Under the pieces are notes generated by a model. It saw nothing but the letters and a program-made list of their open reading frames with translations. It did not search any database and had not been told where the DNA came from. The translations under genes were made by a program, and so were the position numbers. From the NCBI GenBank assembly GCA_011050015.1, contig DRGP01000102.1:1-64000 (forward strand): DNA of 64,000 bases, given 5' to 3'. Origin of the DNA: Leeuwenhoekiella sp. (GTDB taxonomy: Bacteria; Bacteroidota; Bacteroidia; Flavobacteriales; Flavobacteriaceae). The stretch's first letter is position 1. Each line of letters opens with the position of its first letter. This document shows positions 19,281 to 28,440 of this stretch, one piece after another.

Positions 19281-19694
19281 ATGACGAATAGTTTATCAAT
19301 TCTTCTCATAGACGATGATATGATCGAAATTATGAAGGTAAACCGAACGATTAAAAGTTTAGGCCTATCTCATAAAATTATAGAGGCTCACAATGGCGAG
19401 GAAGCTTTAGAAATACTAAGTAAAAAAGACCGTTTGCCCGATCTTATTTTATTAGATCTCAACATGCCGAAACTTAATGGTATTGAGTTCTTAACCATCT
19501 TAAAAGAAGATGATGTATTGCAATACATTCCTACGGTAATTCTAACCACTTCAATGGATTACAAGGATGTCATGGCCTGTTATAAAATTGGGATTGCGGG
19601 GTACATTTTAAAACCCTTAAAATACGAAATGTATATGCAAAAACTAAAAAGTGTTCTGGAATACTGGAGTATCAATGAACTTATCAAAGCTTGA
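19281..19694 (+). CDS. Single-domain response regulator (CheY-like)
   Basis: The 137-residue protein is one receiver domain: acidic pocket IDDD at 10-13, phosphoacceptor Asp59 in LLDLNMP, TTS and the conserved Lys in YILKPL. It has no output domain, so it acts by protein contact or as a phosphorelay intermediate. It begins the signalling cluster and lies 93 bp before a hybrid-like PAS kinase on the same strand. Confidence 0.93.
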   Translation: MTNSLSILLIDDDMIEIMKVNRTIKSLGLSHKIIEAHNGEEALEILSKKDRLPDLILLDLNMPKLNGIEFLTILKEDDVLQYIPTVILTTSMDYKDVMACYKIGIAGYILKPLKYEMYMQKLKSVLEYWSINELIKA

Positions 19695-19787
19695 AAAATA
19701 CAATGCATCCAATAAAAGTTTGTAAGATGAAAATCTTATAAATCCAACCCATATCCCCCAAAATCATCTTATTATTTCAATCATCGT

Positions 19788-22130
19788 ATGGAACTAAGTA
19801 AAACAGAGCTTTTAGAACGCACTTTAGCTAAGGAGAAAGCAGCACGTGAGCAGGCTGAAAAAACGCTAAATGAAAAAACCAGCACTTTTACCCATTTATC
19901 TCAAGAACTGCAAAAAGAAAATACCCGGTTAAAAAATCTTTTAGATAAAAAAGCGCTGGAATTGAAAGGGGTTTTCTCAACCATCCTCGACGCCCATATT
20001 GTTATGGATATTGAAGGCAATGTGCTTAAAATGAATCATGCCGCTACAAAGCTCCTGGGCTACACATTGAAAGACAAACCTTTCAACCTTTTACAATTGC
20101 TGGCCGAAGAATACCGTGACTATACCTTTGAAGCATTTGGGGATTTATACAAAACAGGGGCCTATAAAAATTATCAGGCTGTAATTATTACAAAAAATAA
20201 GGAAAGGAAGAGAATTCAGGTAAATGCCAGTTTAATTTATGACCACGAAGGCAAGCCCATTGCTGCACAAGGAATTGCCCGGGACATTACCCGGGAAACC
20301 CAAATGAAAGCTTTACTGGAAGAGCAGAAAAAACAGTTAAATATAATTGTTGAAAACTCCCCTATAGGCATTGCACTTTCAGATCGTAAAAGTAAAGGTC
20401 TTTTATTAGTCAATAAGGCTTTTTGTACCATGCTGGAATACGAGCATGACGAGCTAAAATCTTTACAGATAAAAGACTTTACGCATCCCGATGATATGGC
20501 TGCGACTGTTGTAAAAATGCAGGAAATTCAAAAAGGGGAAATAGATCATTTCTTTCTGGAAAAAAGATACTTTACCAAATCAGGAAAAATAATTTGGGCA
20601 AAAACTTCTGTTACCGCAGTAAGGGAGGATTCTGGCGAGATTAAATATCAAATCGCGACCATAGAAGATATCACCCCACAAAAAAAGGCCAGCAACGCTC
20701 TTGAAGAATCCAATAACCGGCTATCTACGTTGATCCTTAATTTACAGAGCGGAATATTGCTGGAGGATGAAAATGGAAAAATTGTGTTGACCAATAAGCA
20801 GTTTTGTAAACAGTTTGGATTAGAGGAAAATTCAAATGCGCTTATTGGGTATGACTTTGCTGCTCTGGCGAAAAAATTAATAGACAAATTTGAAAATAAT
20901 CAAAATATAATAAGCCGTGTAGAAACTATTATTTCAGAAAAAAAACGGGTTTTAGGAGAAGAAATCGAATTAAAAGACGGTAAAATATTAGAACGTAATT
21001 TCATTCCCATATTTCAGGAAGATAGCTATAAAGGCCACTTGTGGAGTTATGAAGATATTACCCTAAAAAAGAAATATAAAGAGAACCTGCAGGCTCAAAA
21101 AGAGAAATACAGCAGGATGATTACCAATATGAATCTGGGCCTGGTAGAACTGGATACCGAAGAAGTCGTCTTATTTGCCAATCAAAGTTTTTGCGATATC
21201 ACAGGGTATTCTTTAGATGAATTACAGGGAAAAAAGGCTCGGGATTTTCTAGTTACAGATCCTACTTACCAATCCCCGTCAACTAGACTAACAGGGTCTT
21301 GGGAATTAAAAATCACCACGAAAAATAAAAAACAAAAATATTTACTGGTAACACGCACCGAAAATTATGACGTAAACAAAAACCTCATTGGGTATATTGG
21401 AATTACACTTGATATTACAGTGCAAAAAAACCTGGAGTTACAAAAAGAATCCCTACTTAAAAATCTGGAAAAACAAAACGAACAACTTAATGAGTATGCG
21501 CATATCGTTTCGCATGATTTAAAATCTCCGCTGCACAGTATTTCTGCTCTTATAAGCTGGACTAAAGAAGATTTTTCAGAACATATGAAAAAGGAAAGTT
21601 TAGTGAACTTGGAGCTTATTGAAGGAAAGGTAGAGAAAATGAACCTTTTGATAGAAAATATCCTGAAGTATTCCAGTATCGATAAAGATAACATTCAGAA
21701 TGCTCCCATAGATCTTAATAGTTTAGTGGAAGACGCTTTGGGAATGATCTTTATTCCAGAAAACATCCAGGTATCTGTTCTCAACACACTTCCCATTATT
21801 AACGCAGATGCAACGAGGATACAGCAGTTATTTCAAAATTTATTGAGCAATGCTGTAAACCATATAGAACAACCGAAGGGGCTCGTGGAAATAGATTATA
21901 TAGAAAAGGAGAACCACTTTCTTTTTTCTATACAAGATAATGGCATTGGGATTAAAAAAGAGTATTATAAAAAAATATTCACCATTTTTAATTCCCTGGG
22001 CAATAATGAAAAATCTACAGGGATTGGATTGAGTATTGTAAAAAAAGTAGTGGATTTATACGAAGGGGATATTTGGTTGGAAAGCGAAGTTGGAAAAGGG
22101 ACCACTTTCTTTTTCACTTTAAAAAAATGA
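19788..22130 (+). CDS. Multi-PAS sensor histidine kinase
   Basis: The 780-residue cytoplasmic kinase begins with a coiled coil (about 1-60). Four PAS-like domains follow (about 60-170, 185-300, 310-425, 440-555), and PAC-like stretches such as AAQGIARDITRE and KYQIATIEDITPQKKA are visible. HisKA has the phosphoacceptor His576 in SHDLKSP. The HATPase domain has DNGIGIKKEYYKKIF and GIGLSIVKKVVDLYEG. No membrane segment is seen, so the input is likely intracellular (redox or small ligands). The FIST gene starts 4 bp after its stop. Confidence 0.93.
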   Translation: MELSKTELLERTLAKEKAAREQAEKTLNEKTSTFTHLSQELQKENTRLKNLLDKKALELKGVFSTILDAHIVMDIEGNVLKMNHAATKLLGYTLKDKPFNLLQLLAEEYRDYTFEAFGDLYKTGAYKNYQAVIITKNKERKRIQVNASLIYDHEGKPIAAQGIARDITRETQMKALLEEQKKQLNIIVENSPIGIALSDRKSKGLLLVNKAFCTMLEYEHDELKSLQIKDFTHPDDMAATVVKMQEIQKGEIDHFFLEKRYFTKSGKIIWAKTSVTAVREDSGEIKYQIATIEDITPQKKASNALEESNNRLSTLILNLQSGILLEDENGKIVLTNKQFCKQFGLEENSNALIGYDFAALAKKLIDKFENNQNIISRVETIISEKKRVLGEEIELKDGKILERNFIPIFQEDSYKGHLWSYEDITLKKKYKENLQAQKEKYSRMITNMNLGLVELDTEEVVLFANQSFCDITGYSLDELQGKKARDFLVTDPTYQSPSTRLTGSWELKITTKNKKQKYLLVTRTENYDVNKNLIGYIGITLDITVQKNLELQKESLLKNLEKQNEQLNEYAHIVSHDLKSPLHSISALISWTKEDFSEHMKKESLVNLELIEGKVEKMNLLIENILKYSSIDKDNIQNAPIDLNSLVEDALGMIFIPENIQVSVLNTLPIINADATRIQQLFQNLLSNAVNHIEQPKGLVEIDYIEKENHFLFSIQDNGIGIKKEYYKKIFTIFNSLGNNEKSTGIGLSIVKKVVDLYEGDIWLESEVGKGTTFFFTLKK

Positions 22131-22134
22131 AAAA

Positions 22135-23265
22135 ATGAAAATAGTACAGGCAAAAAAAATAAAAAATAAAGACTGGGAATTTTCCGAAACATGTGATTTA
22201 AAAAATCCATTAGTCCTGATTTTTGCCAATAGGTTCTTACTTGAAGATCCTGAAGTCATTAAAGATATAAAAAAACAATTCCCTTATACTCATTTGGTTT
22301 TTGGTTCAACTGCCGGTGAAATTTCATCTGGTAATGTGCACGATGAATCGATAGTGGTGAGTGCTATAGATTTTGAAAAGAGCAGTTATTTGGTGAAAAG
22401 AACCAATATCCTCGATCATGAAAAAGATTCTAAAAAAGCGGGGATGCATTTAATTGAAGCCTTGCCAAAAGAAAATTTAAAACACGTTTTTGTGCTTTCC
22501 GAGGGAAGTTTTATTAATGGAAGTGCATTAATAAGTGGTATAGAAACTGGATTAGAAAATACTATTTCCGTTACGGGAGGGATGTGTGGTGATGATGCTC
22601 GTTTTGAAAAAACTCTGGCTTCCTATAACGAAAACCCCAAAGAAGGCGAAGTTATTGTGATTGGTTTTTATGGTGATAGCTTTGAAGTTTCTTTTGCAAG
22701 CTATGGTGGCTGGGTCCCTTTTGGCCCTGAACGACTTATAACGAAATCTGAAGGCAATATCCTTTATGAATTGGATGACGTACCGGCCTTGACGTTGTAT
22801 TCAAAATATCTGGGCGACAAAGCCTCTCAGCTTCCCAGAGCTTCTTTATTCTATCCCTTAAATGTGACTGCAAAGGGAAAAAGCCAACCGGTAGTACGAA
22901 CTATTCTTGGCATTGATACAGACAAAAATTCTATGACCCTCGCTGGTGATGCGCCCGTAGGTTCTAAAGTGCAGTTAATGATGGCATCGGTAGATGGGAT
23001 CGCTTCCGGGGCGTATGAAGCCGCAACTTTAGCAATGAAAGACCGAAAAACTGCACCGCAACTTGCCATTTTAGTAAGTTGTATAGGGCGAAAATTAGTG
23101 ATGGATCAACGCATTGAAGAAGAAATTGAACAGGTAATTGAGGTTATAGGTGACAAAACGAAGGTAACCGGTTTTTATTCCTATGGAGAGATGGCACCTT
23201 TTTATGGAGAACGTGCTTGTGAACTTCACAATCAAACCATGACATTAACTTTATTGAGCGAATAA
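22135..23265 (+). CDS. FIST domain sensor protein
   Basis: The 376-residue protein has the FIST N and FIST C layout. The N-terminal half includes HLVFGSTAGEISSGNVHDESIVV and ITGGMCGDDARF-like Gly-rich turns. The C-terminal half ends in CIGRKLVMDQRIEEEIEQV and TGFYSYGEMAPF, the hallmark ending of the family. FIST proteins bind small ligands, proposed to be amino acids, and feed signalling proteins. It abuts the next kinase exactly (stop 23265, start 23266), so the two probably form a sensor-kinase pair. Confidence 0.93.
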   Translation: MKIVQAKKIKNKDWEFSETCDLKNPLVLIFANRFLLEDPEVIKDIKKQFPYTHLVFGSTAGEISSGNVHDESIVVSAIDFEKSSYLVKRTNILDHEKDSKKAGMHLIEALPKENLKHVFVLSEGSFINGSALISGIETGLENTISVTGGMCGDDARFEKTLASYNENPKEGEVIVIGFYGDSFEVSFASYGGWVPFGPERLITKSEGNILYELDDVPALTLYSKYLGDKASQLPRASLFYPLNVTAKGKSQPVVRTILGIDTDKNSMTLAGDAPVGSKVQLMMASVDGIASGAYEAATLAMKDRKTAPQLAILVSCIGRKLVMDQRIEEEIEQVIEVIGDKTKVTGFYSYGEMAPFYGERACELHNQTMTLTLLSE

Positions 23266-24306
23266 ATGAATTCATTATTAAAAAGACAGTTGAATAAATA
23301 TCTTTCTAAAGAAGAAAGGGAAAGTGAAGGGATGCAAAATTTCCTGGAAGCCGTAAACCTGTCTTATCTTAATTATGAAGATCATATTGAGATGTCACAA
23401 CGGGCCATGAAAATTAGCTCCGATGAACTTTCTGAAGCCAATGCGAAGCTGAGAAAAGAAGGGAAAAGGCAACAAAAAATTATTGAAAACCTCAACCGGA
23501 TGATTTCAAATTTAAACTTAAAATCCCCCGGCGATAATGAAAAACTTCTATCTGTTTTAGAAATTAGTGATTTTATTGAAAAGCAATCTAAAGAGATCTC
23601 CCGCAAAAACAAACAACGGGCAGAACTTCTAAAAAGCCTGGAACAAAAAAACCAGGTGCTTTCAGATTATGCACACATGGTATCCCACGATCTTAAATCT
23701 CCATTGCGAAGTATAGATTCATTAATCAACTGGATAAAAGAAGATAACGAAGAGCTTATTAATGAAGAGTGTAGCGTTAAATTTGGGATGATCCTTCAAA
23801 ATGTTGAAAAAATGGATAGCCTTATCAGTGGTATCTTAAACTATTCAACCATTGATCAGGCCGAATTTGAAAATTATGAAGTAGATCTTCATCACCTTGT
23901 TTCAGAAATAAATCAAAGCCTTTATATTCCAAGCCATATACAAATTTCTATAAAAGAGACGCTACCGGCACTTCTGGGTGATAAATTCAGGTTGCAACAA
24001 TTGTTTCAGAATATAATACAAAATGCCATAAAAAGCATTGATAAAGAATCTGGAAAAATTGAAATAGGCGTACAGGAAAATAAAAAAGAATGGGAGTTTT
24101 ATATCAGGGACAACGGGAAAGGAATACTGCTGAAGCATCATCAAAAAATATTTCAGATTTTTGAAAAAATAGAAAATGACCAGACTGCAACAGGTATAGG
24201 GCTTTCAATAGTAAAAAAAATTGTTGATTTTTATAACGGCACTATTTGGCTTACCAGCGAGGAAGGAAAAGGAACCACTTTTTATTTCACCTTACCTAAA
24301 AAATAA
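23266..24306 (+). CDS. Sensor histidine kinase, partner of the FIST protein
   Basis: The 346-residue kinase has an N-terminal coiled coil (about 1-130) without PAS or membrane segments. HisKA has His141 in SHDLKSPLRS. The HATPase domain has DNGKGILLKHHQKIF and TGIGLSIVKKIVDFYNG. Its kinase core is similar to that of the upstream multi-PAS kinase (SHDLKSPL, TGIGLSIVKK), so the two may be paralogues. With no sensor domain of its own, it likely takes its input from the FIST protein. Confidence 0.92.
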   Translation: MNSLLKRQLNKYLSKEERESEGMQNFLEAVNLSYLNYEDHIEMSQRAMKISSDELSEANAKLRKEGKRQQKIIENLNRMISNLNLKSPGDNEKLLSVLEISDFIEKQSKEISRKNKQRAELLKSLEQKNQVLSDYAHMVSHDLKSPLRSIDSLINWIKEDNEELINEECSVKFGMILQNVEKMDSLISGILNYSTIDQAEFENYEVDLHHLVSEINQSLYIPSHIQISIKETLPALLGDKFRLQQLFQNIIQNAIKSIDKESGKIEIGVQENKKEWEFYIRDNGKGILLKHHQKIFQIFEKIENDQTATGIGLSIVKKIVDFYNGTIWLTSEEGKGTTFYFTLPKK

Positions 24307-24307
24307 T

Positions 24308-24628
24308 ATGGAAGAACAACCCAATTTATCTGCCATACAAGAACTTTCAAGAGGGGATAAAGCTTTTGAAAATAAATTGCTGGGGGTCATAAAAAAAGAA
24401 CTTCCCCTGGAAATAGAAGCCTATAAAAAGAATCTAAAAGAAAGGGATTTTACGCAAACTGCAGAAATAGTACATAAGCTTAAGCATAAAATTAGTATTT
24501 TGGGCTTTGAAAAGGGGTATCAGACCGCTATAGATTACGAAGAAGGGATCTTACATAATGATTTTTTATTACAACATACCTTTGAACAGATTCTAGTGAA
24601 GATGCGTGCCTTTATTGAAAAGTTCTAA
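24308..24628 (+). CDS. Histidine phosphotransfer (Hpt) domain protein
   Basis: The 106-residue helical protein has the Hpt motif around His56 (AEIVHKLKHKISILGF, comparable to AHxLKGxSxxLG). It would pass phosphate between the kinases and a receiver domain. The track starts 29 codons earlier inside the kinase gene; MEEQPNLSAIQ at 24308, one base after the kinase stop, is the sensible start. The spacing shows translational coupling with the kinase and the LytTR gene. Confidence 0.85.
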   Translation: MEEQPNLSAIQELSRGDKAFENKLLGVIKKELPLEIEAYKKNLKERDFTQTAEIVHKLKHKISILGFEKGYQTAIDYEEGILHNDFLLQHTFEQILVKMRAFIEKF

Positions 24629-24640
24629 TATTAATCCTGC

Positions 24641-25351
24641 ATGAACGCTATTATTATTGATGATGAAGAAATGGCCAGAACCATTCTTGAACAATTGGTA
24701 TCTCAAAATCCTGATGTTACTCTTATAGCAGACTTTTCTAATGCCATAGAAGCCATTAAGTATCTCAACCAAAATCCCATAGATCTTATTTTTCTCGATA
24801 TACACATGCCGGGTTTTACGGGATTTGATCTTATACAAACCATAAAAAACCCTCCCAAGGTAATTTTTACCACTTCCGATAAAAATTTTGCAATCGAAGC
24901 CTTTGAATACGATTGTATTGTGGATTATCTGCTTAAGCCACTTTCTGAAGAACGCTTTAATAAAGCGGTGAAAAAAGCACTTTTATTCGCACAACCTTCA
25001 AAAAACAGTCTTCCAGAAGAAAAACCAAAAGAAACTGTTCAGGATCTGTATGTAAATATAGACCGGCGCTTAATAAAAATCGCGATGGACAGTATACGAA
25101 TCATTGAAGCAAAAGGGGATTATATTCTTATAAAAACCGACTCAAAAAATTATACGGTTCATTCTACCTTAAAAAAAATAGAAGACAAGCTTCCCAACGA
25201 TATATTTTTAAAAGTTCACCGTTCCTTTATTATAAACACACAGAAAATTGTGGATATAGAGGATAACAGTGTTCTTATAGATAAAGACGTCATTCCCGTA
25301 AGCCGCTCTAACAGGGCAGAACTTATGAACCGACTCAACCTGCTTAAATAG
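24641..25351 (+). CDS. LytTR-family DNA-binding response regulator
   Basis: The 236-residue protein has a receiver domain (IIIDDEE at 4-10, Asp53 in FLDIHMPG, TTSDKNFAIEAFE, LLKPLSEERF). The C-terminal LytTR DNA-binding domain contains the usual DYILIKTDSKNYTVHSTLKKIEDKLP and FLKVHRSFIINTQKI. It is the only DNA-binding output in this cluster. It begins 12 bp after the Hpt gene. Confidence 0.94.
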   Translation: MNAIIIDDEEMARTILEQLVSQNPDVTLIADFSNAIEAIKYLNQNPIDLIFLDIHMPGFTGFDLIQTIKNPPKVIFTTSDKNFAIEAFEYDCIVDYLLKPLSEERFNKAVKKALLFAQPSKNSLPEEKPKETVQDLYVNIDRRLIKIAMDSIRIIEAKGDYILIKTDSKNYTVHSTLKKIEDKLPNDIFLKVHRSFIINTQKIVDIEDNSVLIDKDVIPVSRSNRAELMNRLNLLK

Positions 25352-25501
25352 CAACTAGCTTCTTAGGCAATTTTCCCACAAACCTTTTATGGTTTTGCTT
25401 TGTTAATTGGTCTACAGGAAACGACCACTTACCGAAAAACCGACTTTTCTATTATCATAATCGATCATCTTTGTTGTAGTTCTAATTTAAACCAACAAAT
25501 T

Positions 25502-25798
25502 ATGTCTCTAATAAAACTAAGCAATCACGTCCTGGAAATAGAAGGAACACTATATAGCGGAAATGTTTCCGAAATGCAAAACCAAATCGAATTTGCCCTT
25601 ACAAAATCTGACTATCTCATTATAAATCTAAATCCTATAAATATGTTGGATATAGCCGGTGCGTTTATGTTATATATTCTTACTATAAATGCTCAGGAGC
25701 ATAATAAAGAAATCTTTTATATAGGAATGGAAAAAAAATCTATAAGAAATGCATTTCTCATGGCAGGACTCCAAAAACATATGCAAGGTGCCGCTTAA
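25502..25798 (+). CDS. STAS-domain protein (anti-sigma factor antagonist-like)
   Basis: The 98-residue protein has the STAS pattern: KLSNHVLEIEGTLYSGNVSEMQNQIE, LIINLNPINMLDIAGAFML with the conserved Asp-x-Ala-Gly region, then RNAFLMAGLQ. The site usually phosphorylated in anti-sigma antagonists is occupied by Leu-Asp-Ile-Ala rather than a clear Ser or Thr, so regulation may differ. The ATG at 25502 is preferred to the track's 25400 because the upstream residues fit no family. A terminator follows. Confidence 0.78.
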   Translation: MSLIKLSNHVLEIEGTLYSGNVSEMQNQIEFALTKSDYLIINLNPINMLDIAGAFMLYILTINAQEHNKEIFYIGMEKKSIRNAFLMAGLQKHMQGAA

Positions 25799-25844
25799 TT
25801 TTACCATTCCAATAAAAGAACTACTTTCTCCTATTCTTTTAGTT

Positions 25845-25877
25845 AAACCTGATTTATTTCTAAATCAGGTTTTTTTA
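25845..25877 (+). terminator. Rho-independent terminator after the signalling cluster
   Basis: AACCTGATTTA and TAAATCAGGTT pair around a 4-base loop (tttc), followed by a run of seven T. It ends just before repeat copy 4. Confidence 0.88.
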
Positions 25878-25883
25878 TGCTAT

Positions 25884-26051
25884 TAACCCGAGTTCGACCT
25901 AAAAAAAATGCATCAGTTTTTGAGATCCTGAAGGATTTGTATCGAAAACAGCTTTTTTCGATTGAAAATGGTCATTATAGATACATTTTTACGAAAATCA
26001 TTCAAATTGACAATTTTCAAATAACAGAAATATTATATCCAACTCTGGTTA
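25884..26051 (-). repeat. Palindromic intergenic repeat, copy 4 (inverted)
   Basis: A 168-bp copy in the opposite orientation, from TAACCCGAGTTCGACCTAA to CCAACTCTGGTTA. Read in reverse it aligns with copies 1-3 (TTAGGTCGAACTCGGGTTA at its end). The ORF-track entry at 25877-26059 lies within it and is not a gene. Confidence 0.8.
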
Positions 26052-26691
26052 TTCGATAATTAAGGTTGGTCTCACACTAAAAAACACTAGGAGCGCTACC
26101 ACAATTGTTTTCATGAGGTAGTAAAAAATTCTAAAAACCTCCTTCAGAGCTCAGAAAATTCTTCAGATAGCATAGAAAACCCCCATTTTAGGTCGAAAAT
26201 TGGCATTTTTGATATGATTTTTGCCAATGGATCACCTCCCTTTCTATTCCCAACACCAGTTCCTTATAATTTCATTAACGACTACCAGCAGGAAAGCACA
26301 TAAGTTAAGTTTCAACTGCAAGTTGGTTAAAGAATCCCTCAGCGCTTTCTATAAAGAGAAGCATGCTGTGTTGCGGCTCCTTCCATTCATGCTGGATATA
26401 GCTTGGATCCCAATAACATATCTATAGTTACAAAACTAAAAGAGATTTCAATGATAGAAGTAATAATGCGCTTTTGTTTTTCTTCAACAGTACAGTATTT
26501 ATCAAAACCCTTTCTTCATAGGTAGTCCTGGGCGTAAAACCAATCCACACGATGTATAATATGGTTAAAAGTCAGAAAACTCCTATTGACCTACACATAC
26601 CTGCAACCCATCGAAAAACGTCCTGAGCACCTGCCTTAACCAAGTACATTTACACCATAATAATAAATATAAACCTTTAAATTTTTTAATC
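26052..26691. other. Non-coding stretch upstream of the surface-protein cluster
   Basis: About 640 bp without a supported gene. A short segment at about 26188-26232 (tcgaaaattggcatttttgatatgatttttgcc) resembles the left arm of the palindromic repeat and may be a decayed partial copy. The ORF-track entry 26221-26427 has no recognisable features. Confidence 0.4.
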
Positions 26692-27336
26692 ATGAAGAAA
26701 CTTAATCTATCAATCGCCGCAATCGCCGTTTTACTTGCAAGTACCGCTATGGCTCAAGACAATGATGACACAAATATTGCAACACATCAATTGGATGTAA
26801 ATGTTCCAGAACTCGCTTTACTGGATATTTATGACAGCAACACCGGTACAGAAGCTGCTACTATTGCTATGGACATGCGATCTGGGTCATTTATTGACAA
26901 CAACAAAGAAGCTGGTCTGTTTAATTTCACAGGTGTTTCTTACGCTGGGCTGTATTTGAATTACACAAGTATTGTGGATAATGCTGCCAACACTAATGGG
27001 TATGATCTTTCCAGACAGATTGATGTGCAAATGGCGCCTACCAGTAGTTTTCCTGGAAGTGTAGATCTTAGAATTACACCTCAAAATCCCGTAATTACTA
27101 CAGATGGTGGTACGGCTGCTTCAGCGGGACAAATTACCAACGCTGGTGTTGCTTTAGGTGCAGAAACCCCCATTGGTTCTGATGCGCTATTGGTCAACAG
27201 TATTGAAAGTGTGTATACTGGTGATGAAGCATTTGGAGTACAACTGGCCTACACCCTGGAACAAAATGGAAACTTTGCAGCTTTTAATGCAGGTGATTAC
27301 CAGGCCACATTAATTTACACCTTGAGCGATAACTAA
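26692..27336 (+). CDS. Exported WxL-like or pilin-like surface subunit
   Basis: The 214-residue protein has a signal peptide (about 1-21, ASTAMAQ) and a beta-rich mature part. It ends in GDYQATLIYTLSDN, which resembles the closing beta strand of WxL-domain proteins and of pilin-type subunits. No membrane anchor is present. It is transcribed alone (terminator at 27358-27392) just upstream of a chaperone-like gene, the place a major structural subunit would have. I infer an abundant surface or periplasmic subunit; the exact family is not certain. Confidence 0.6.
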   Translation: MKKLNLSIAAIAVLLASTAMAQDNDDTNIATHQLDVNVPELALLDIYDSNTGTEAATIAMDMRSGSFIDNNKEAGLFNFTGVSYAGLYLNYTSIVDNAANTNGYDLSRQIDVQMAPTSSFPGSVDLRITPQNPVITTDGGTAASAGQITNAGVALGAETPIGSDALLVNSIESVYTGDEAFGVQLAYTLEQNGNFAAFNAGDYQATLIYTLSDN

Positions 27337-27357
27337 AATTTCACCCCAAATTTAATT

Positions 27358-27392
27358 GAAAAAAAGTCCTTCCCCCCAGAAGGACTTTTTCT
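27358..27392 (+). terminator. Rho-independent terminator after the putative major subunit
   Basis: AAAAAGTCCTTC and GAAGGACTTTTT pair around a C-rich loop, followed by ctttt. Partial read-through would fit a subunit-high, machinery-low expression pattern. Confidence 0.85.
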
Positions 27393-27560
27393 TTTCTATC
27401 AAGTAAAAAGGCGTTCAAGTATTATGATTTTTCCAATCTATAATCGCTGTCCACAATGGAGTTCAAAGGCATTAAAAATCTTTTAAAGAGCGGATACTTC
27501 CATTGGTCTACACCAAATCACCACCGAACGAAATTTCTTACTGAAACCCCCACTTGAGGA

Positions 27561-27568
27561 TAACTTTG
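27561..27568 (+). promoter_or_regulatory. Candidate -7 promoter box TAACTTTG
   Basis: TAACTTTG matches TAnnTTTG and lies 49 bp before the chaperone-like gene, supporting a separate promoter for the assembly genes. A -33 element is not obvious. Confidence 0.4.
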
Positions 27569-27617
27569 TTTCAAGAAATCAACATAATACCATCGCTTAA
27601 CAATAAATAATTTTAAG

Positions 27618-28406
27618 ATGAAAAAAAATATCCTTTTTACCCTAGCTCTTTTACTTGCTATACATACAGCCCTTGCAAGTGTAGTTATCGTTAATGGTCT
27701 CACCCATGTGTATACAGGATCTATGGGCCAAACCATCCAGGGAGAGATTGTATTGGTAAATAGTTCTAATGAAGAACAACGGGTGACTTTTAGTTTAAGT
27801 GAAGCTATTTACTCCTGTACTACAAATAGGGTTTTTACCAATGAGGTTTCACATTCCAGATCTTCCATATCCTGGTTTGATGGGAGCTTGATGGATAGAG
27901 TGCTGGCGCCCAAAGAAGAATATGTATATCGTTTTTCTATAAAAATCCCCAAAGATGAAAGCTTAAAAGGATCGTTCTGGAGCAACCTGATGATAGGTAT
28001 TGAAAAACCAATACGAGAAGAAAAGCTAAACCAACACTTAGGCCTAAGCACAAAAATACGATACGCTGTGGGATTGCTCACCCACGTAAAAAGATTTGAA
28101 GAAGTACAATTGGATTTTAAAGACCTACAGGTAAATGAACTTACTGAAGAACATAAGGAATTACATGTGCAAATAGGAAATGAAACCCTTTTTGTGGAAG
28201 GTGTAAAACTATCCCTTGAAGTGTATAACACAGCAGGTGAAAAAATACTGGTCACCACTACTGACCGCAACATGGTTTTTCCAGGGTACTGCAGAGCATT
28301 TAAGATGAATATATCGGAATTGCCCAAAGGAGCATACGAATGTATCCTGATCGCGGAAGCCCGGGAAAAATTTATAGGGACCAACGTGAGCCTTACCATA
28401 GAATAA
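27618..28406 (+). CDS. Exported chaperone-like/DUF916-like Ig-fold protein
   Basis: The 262-residue protein has a signal peptide (about 1-20) and two Ig-like regions. The first (VVIVNGLTHVYTGSMGQTIQGEIVLVNSSNEEQRVTFSLSEA) has the pattern of a periplasmic pilus chaperone N-domain or the DUF916 domain that accompanies WxL proteins. The second ends in LPKGAYECILIAEAREKFIGTNVSLTIE. No membrane anchor follows, unlike Gram-positive DUF916 proteins, which favours a periplasmic chaperone role. It lies 34 bp before the large barrel gene. Confidence 0.55.
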   Translation: MKKNILFTLALLLAIHTALASVVIVNGLTHVYTGSMGQTIQGEIVLVNSSNEEQRVTFSLSEAIYSCTTNRVFTNEVSHSRSSISWFDGSLMDRVLAPKEEYVYRFSIKIPKDESLKGSFWSNLMIGIEKPIREEKLNQHLGLSTKIRYAVGLLTHVKRFEEVQLDFKDLQVNELTEEHKELHVQIGNETLFVEGVKLSLEVYNTAGEKILVTTTDRNMVFPGYCRAFKMNISELPKGAYECILIAEAREKFIGTNVSLTIE

Positions 28407-28440
28407 ACCGGTAAAACCAAAAAATTTAATTCAAGCTATT

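Noticed and set aside
25877-26059. 60-residue plus-strand ORF
   Set aside because: It coincides with repeat copy 4 and is an artefact of that element.
26221-26427. 68-residue plus-strand ORF
   Set aside because: There is no ribosome-binding context or family, and part of it overlaps a likely decayed repeat fragment.
27809-28420. 203-residue minus-strand ORF
   Set aside because: It is antisense to the chaperone-like gene, which has a signal peptide and operon context; the antisense frame has no recognisable features.
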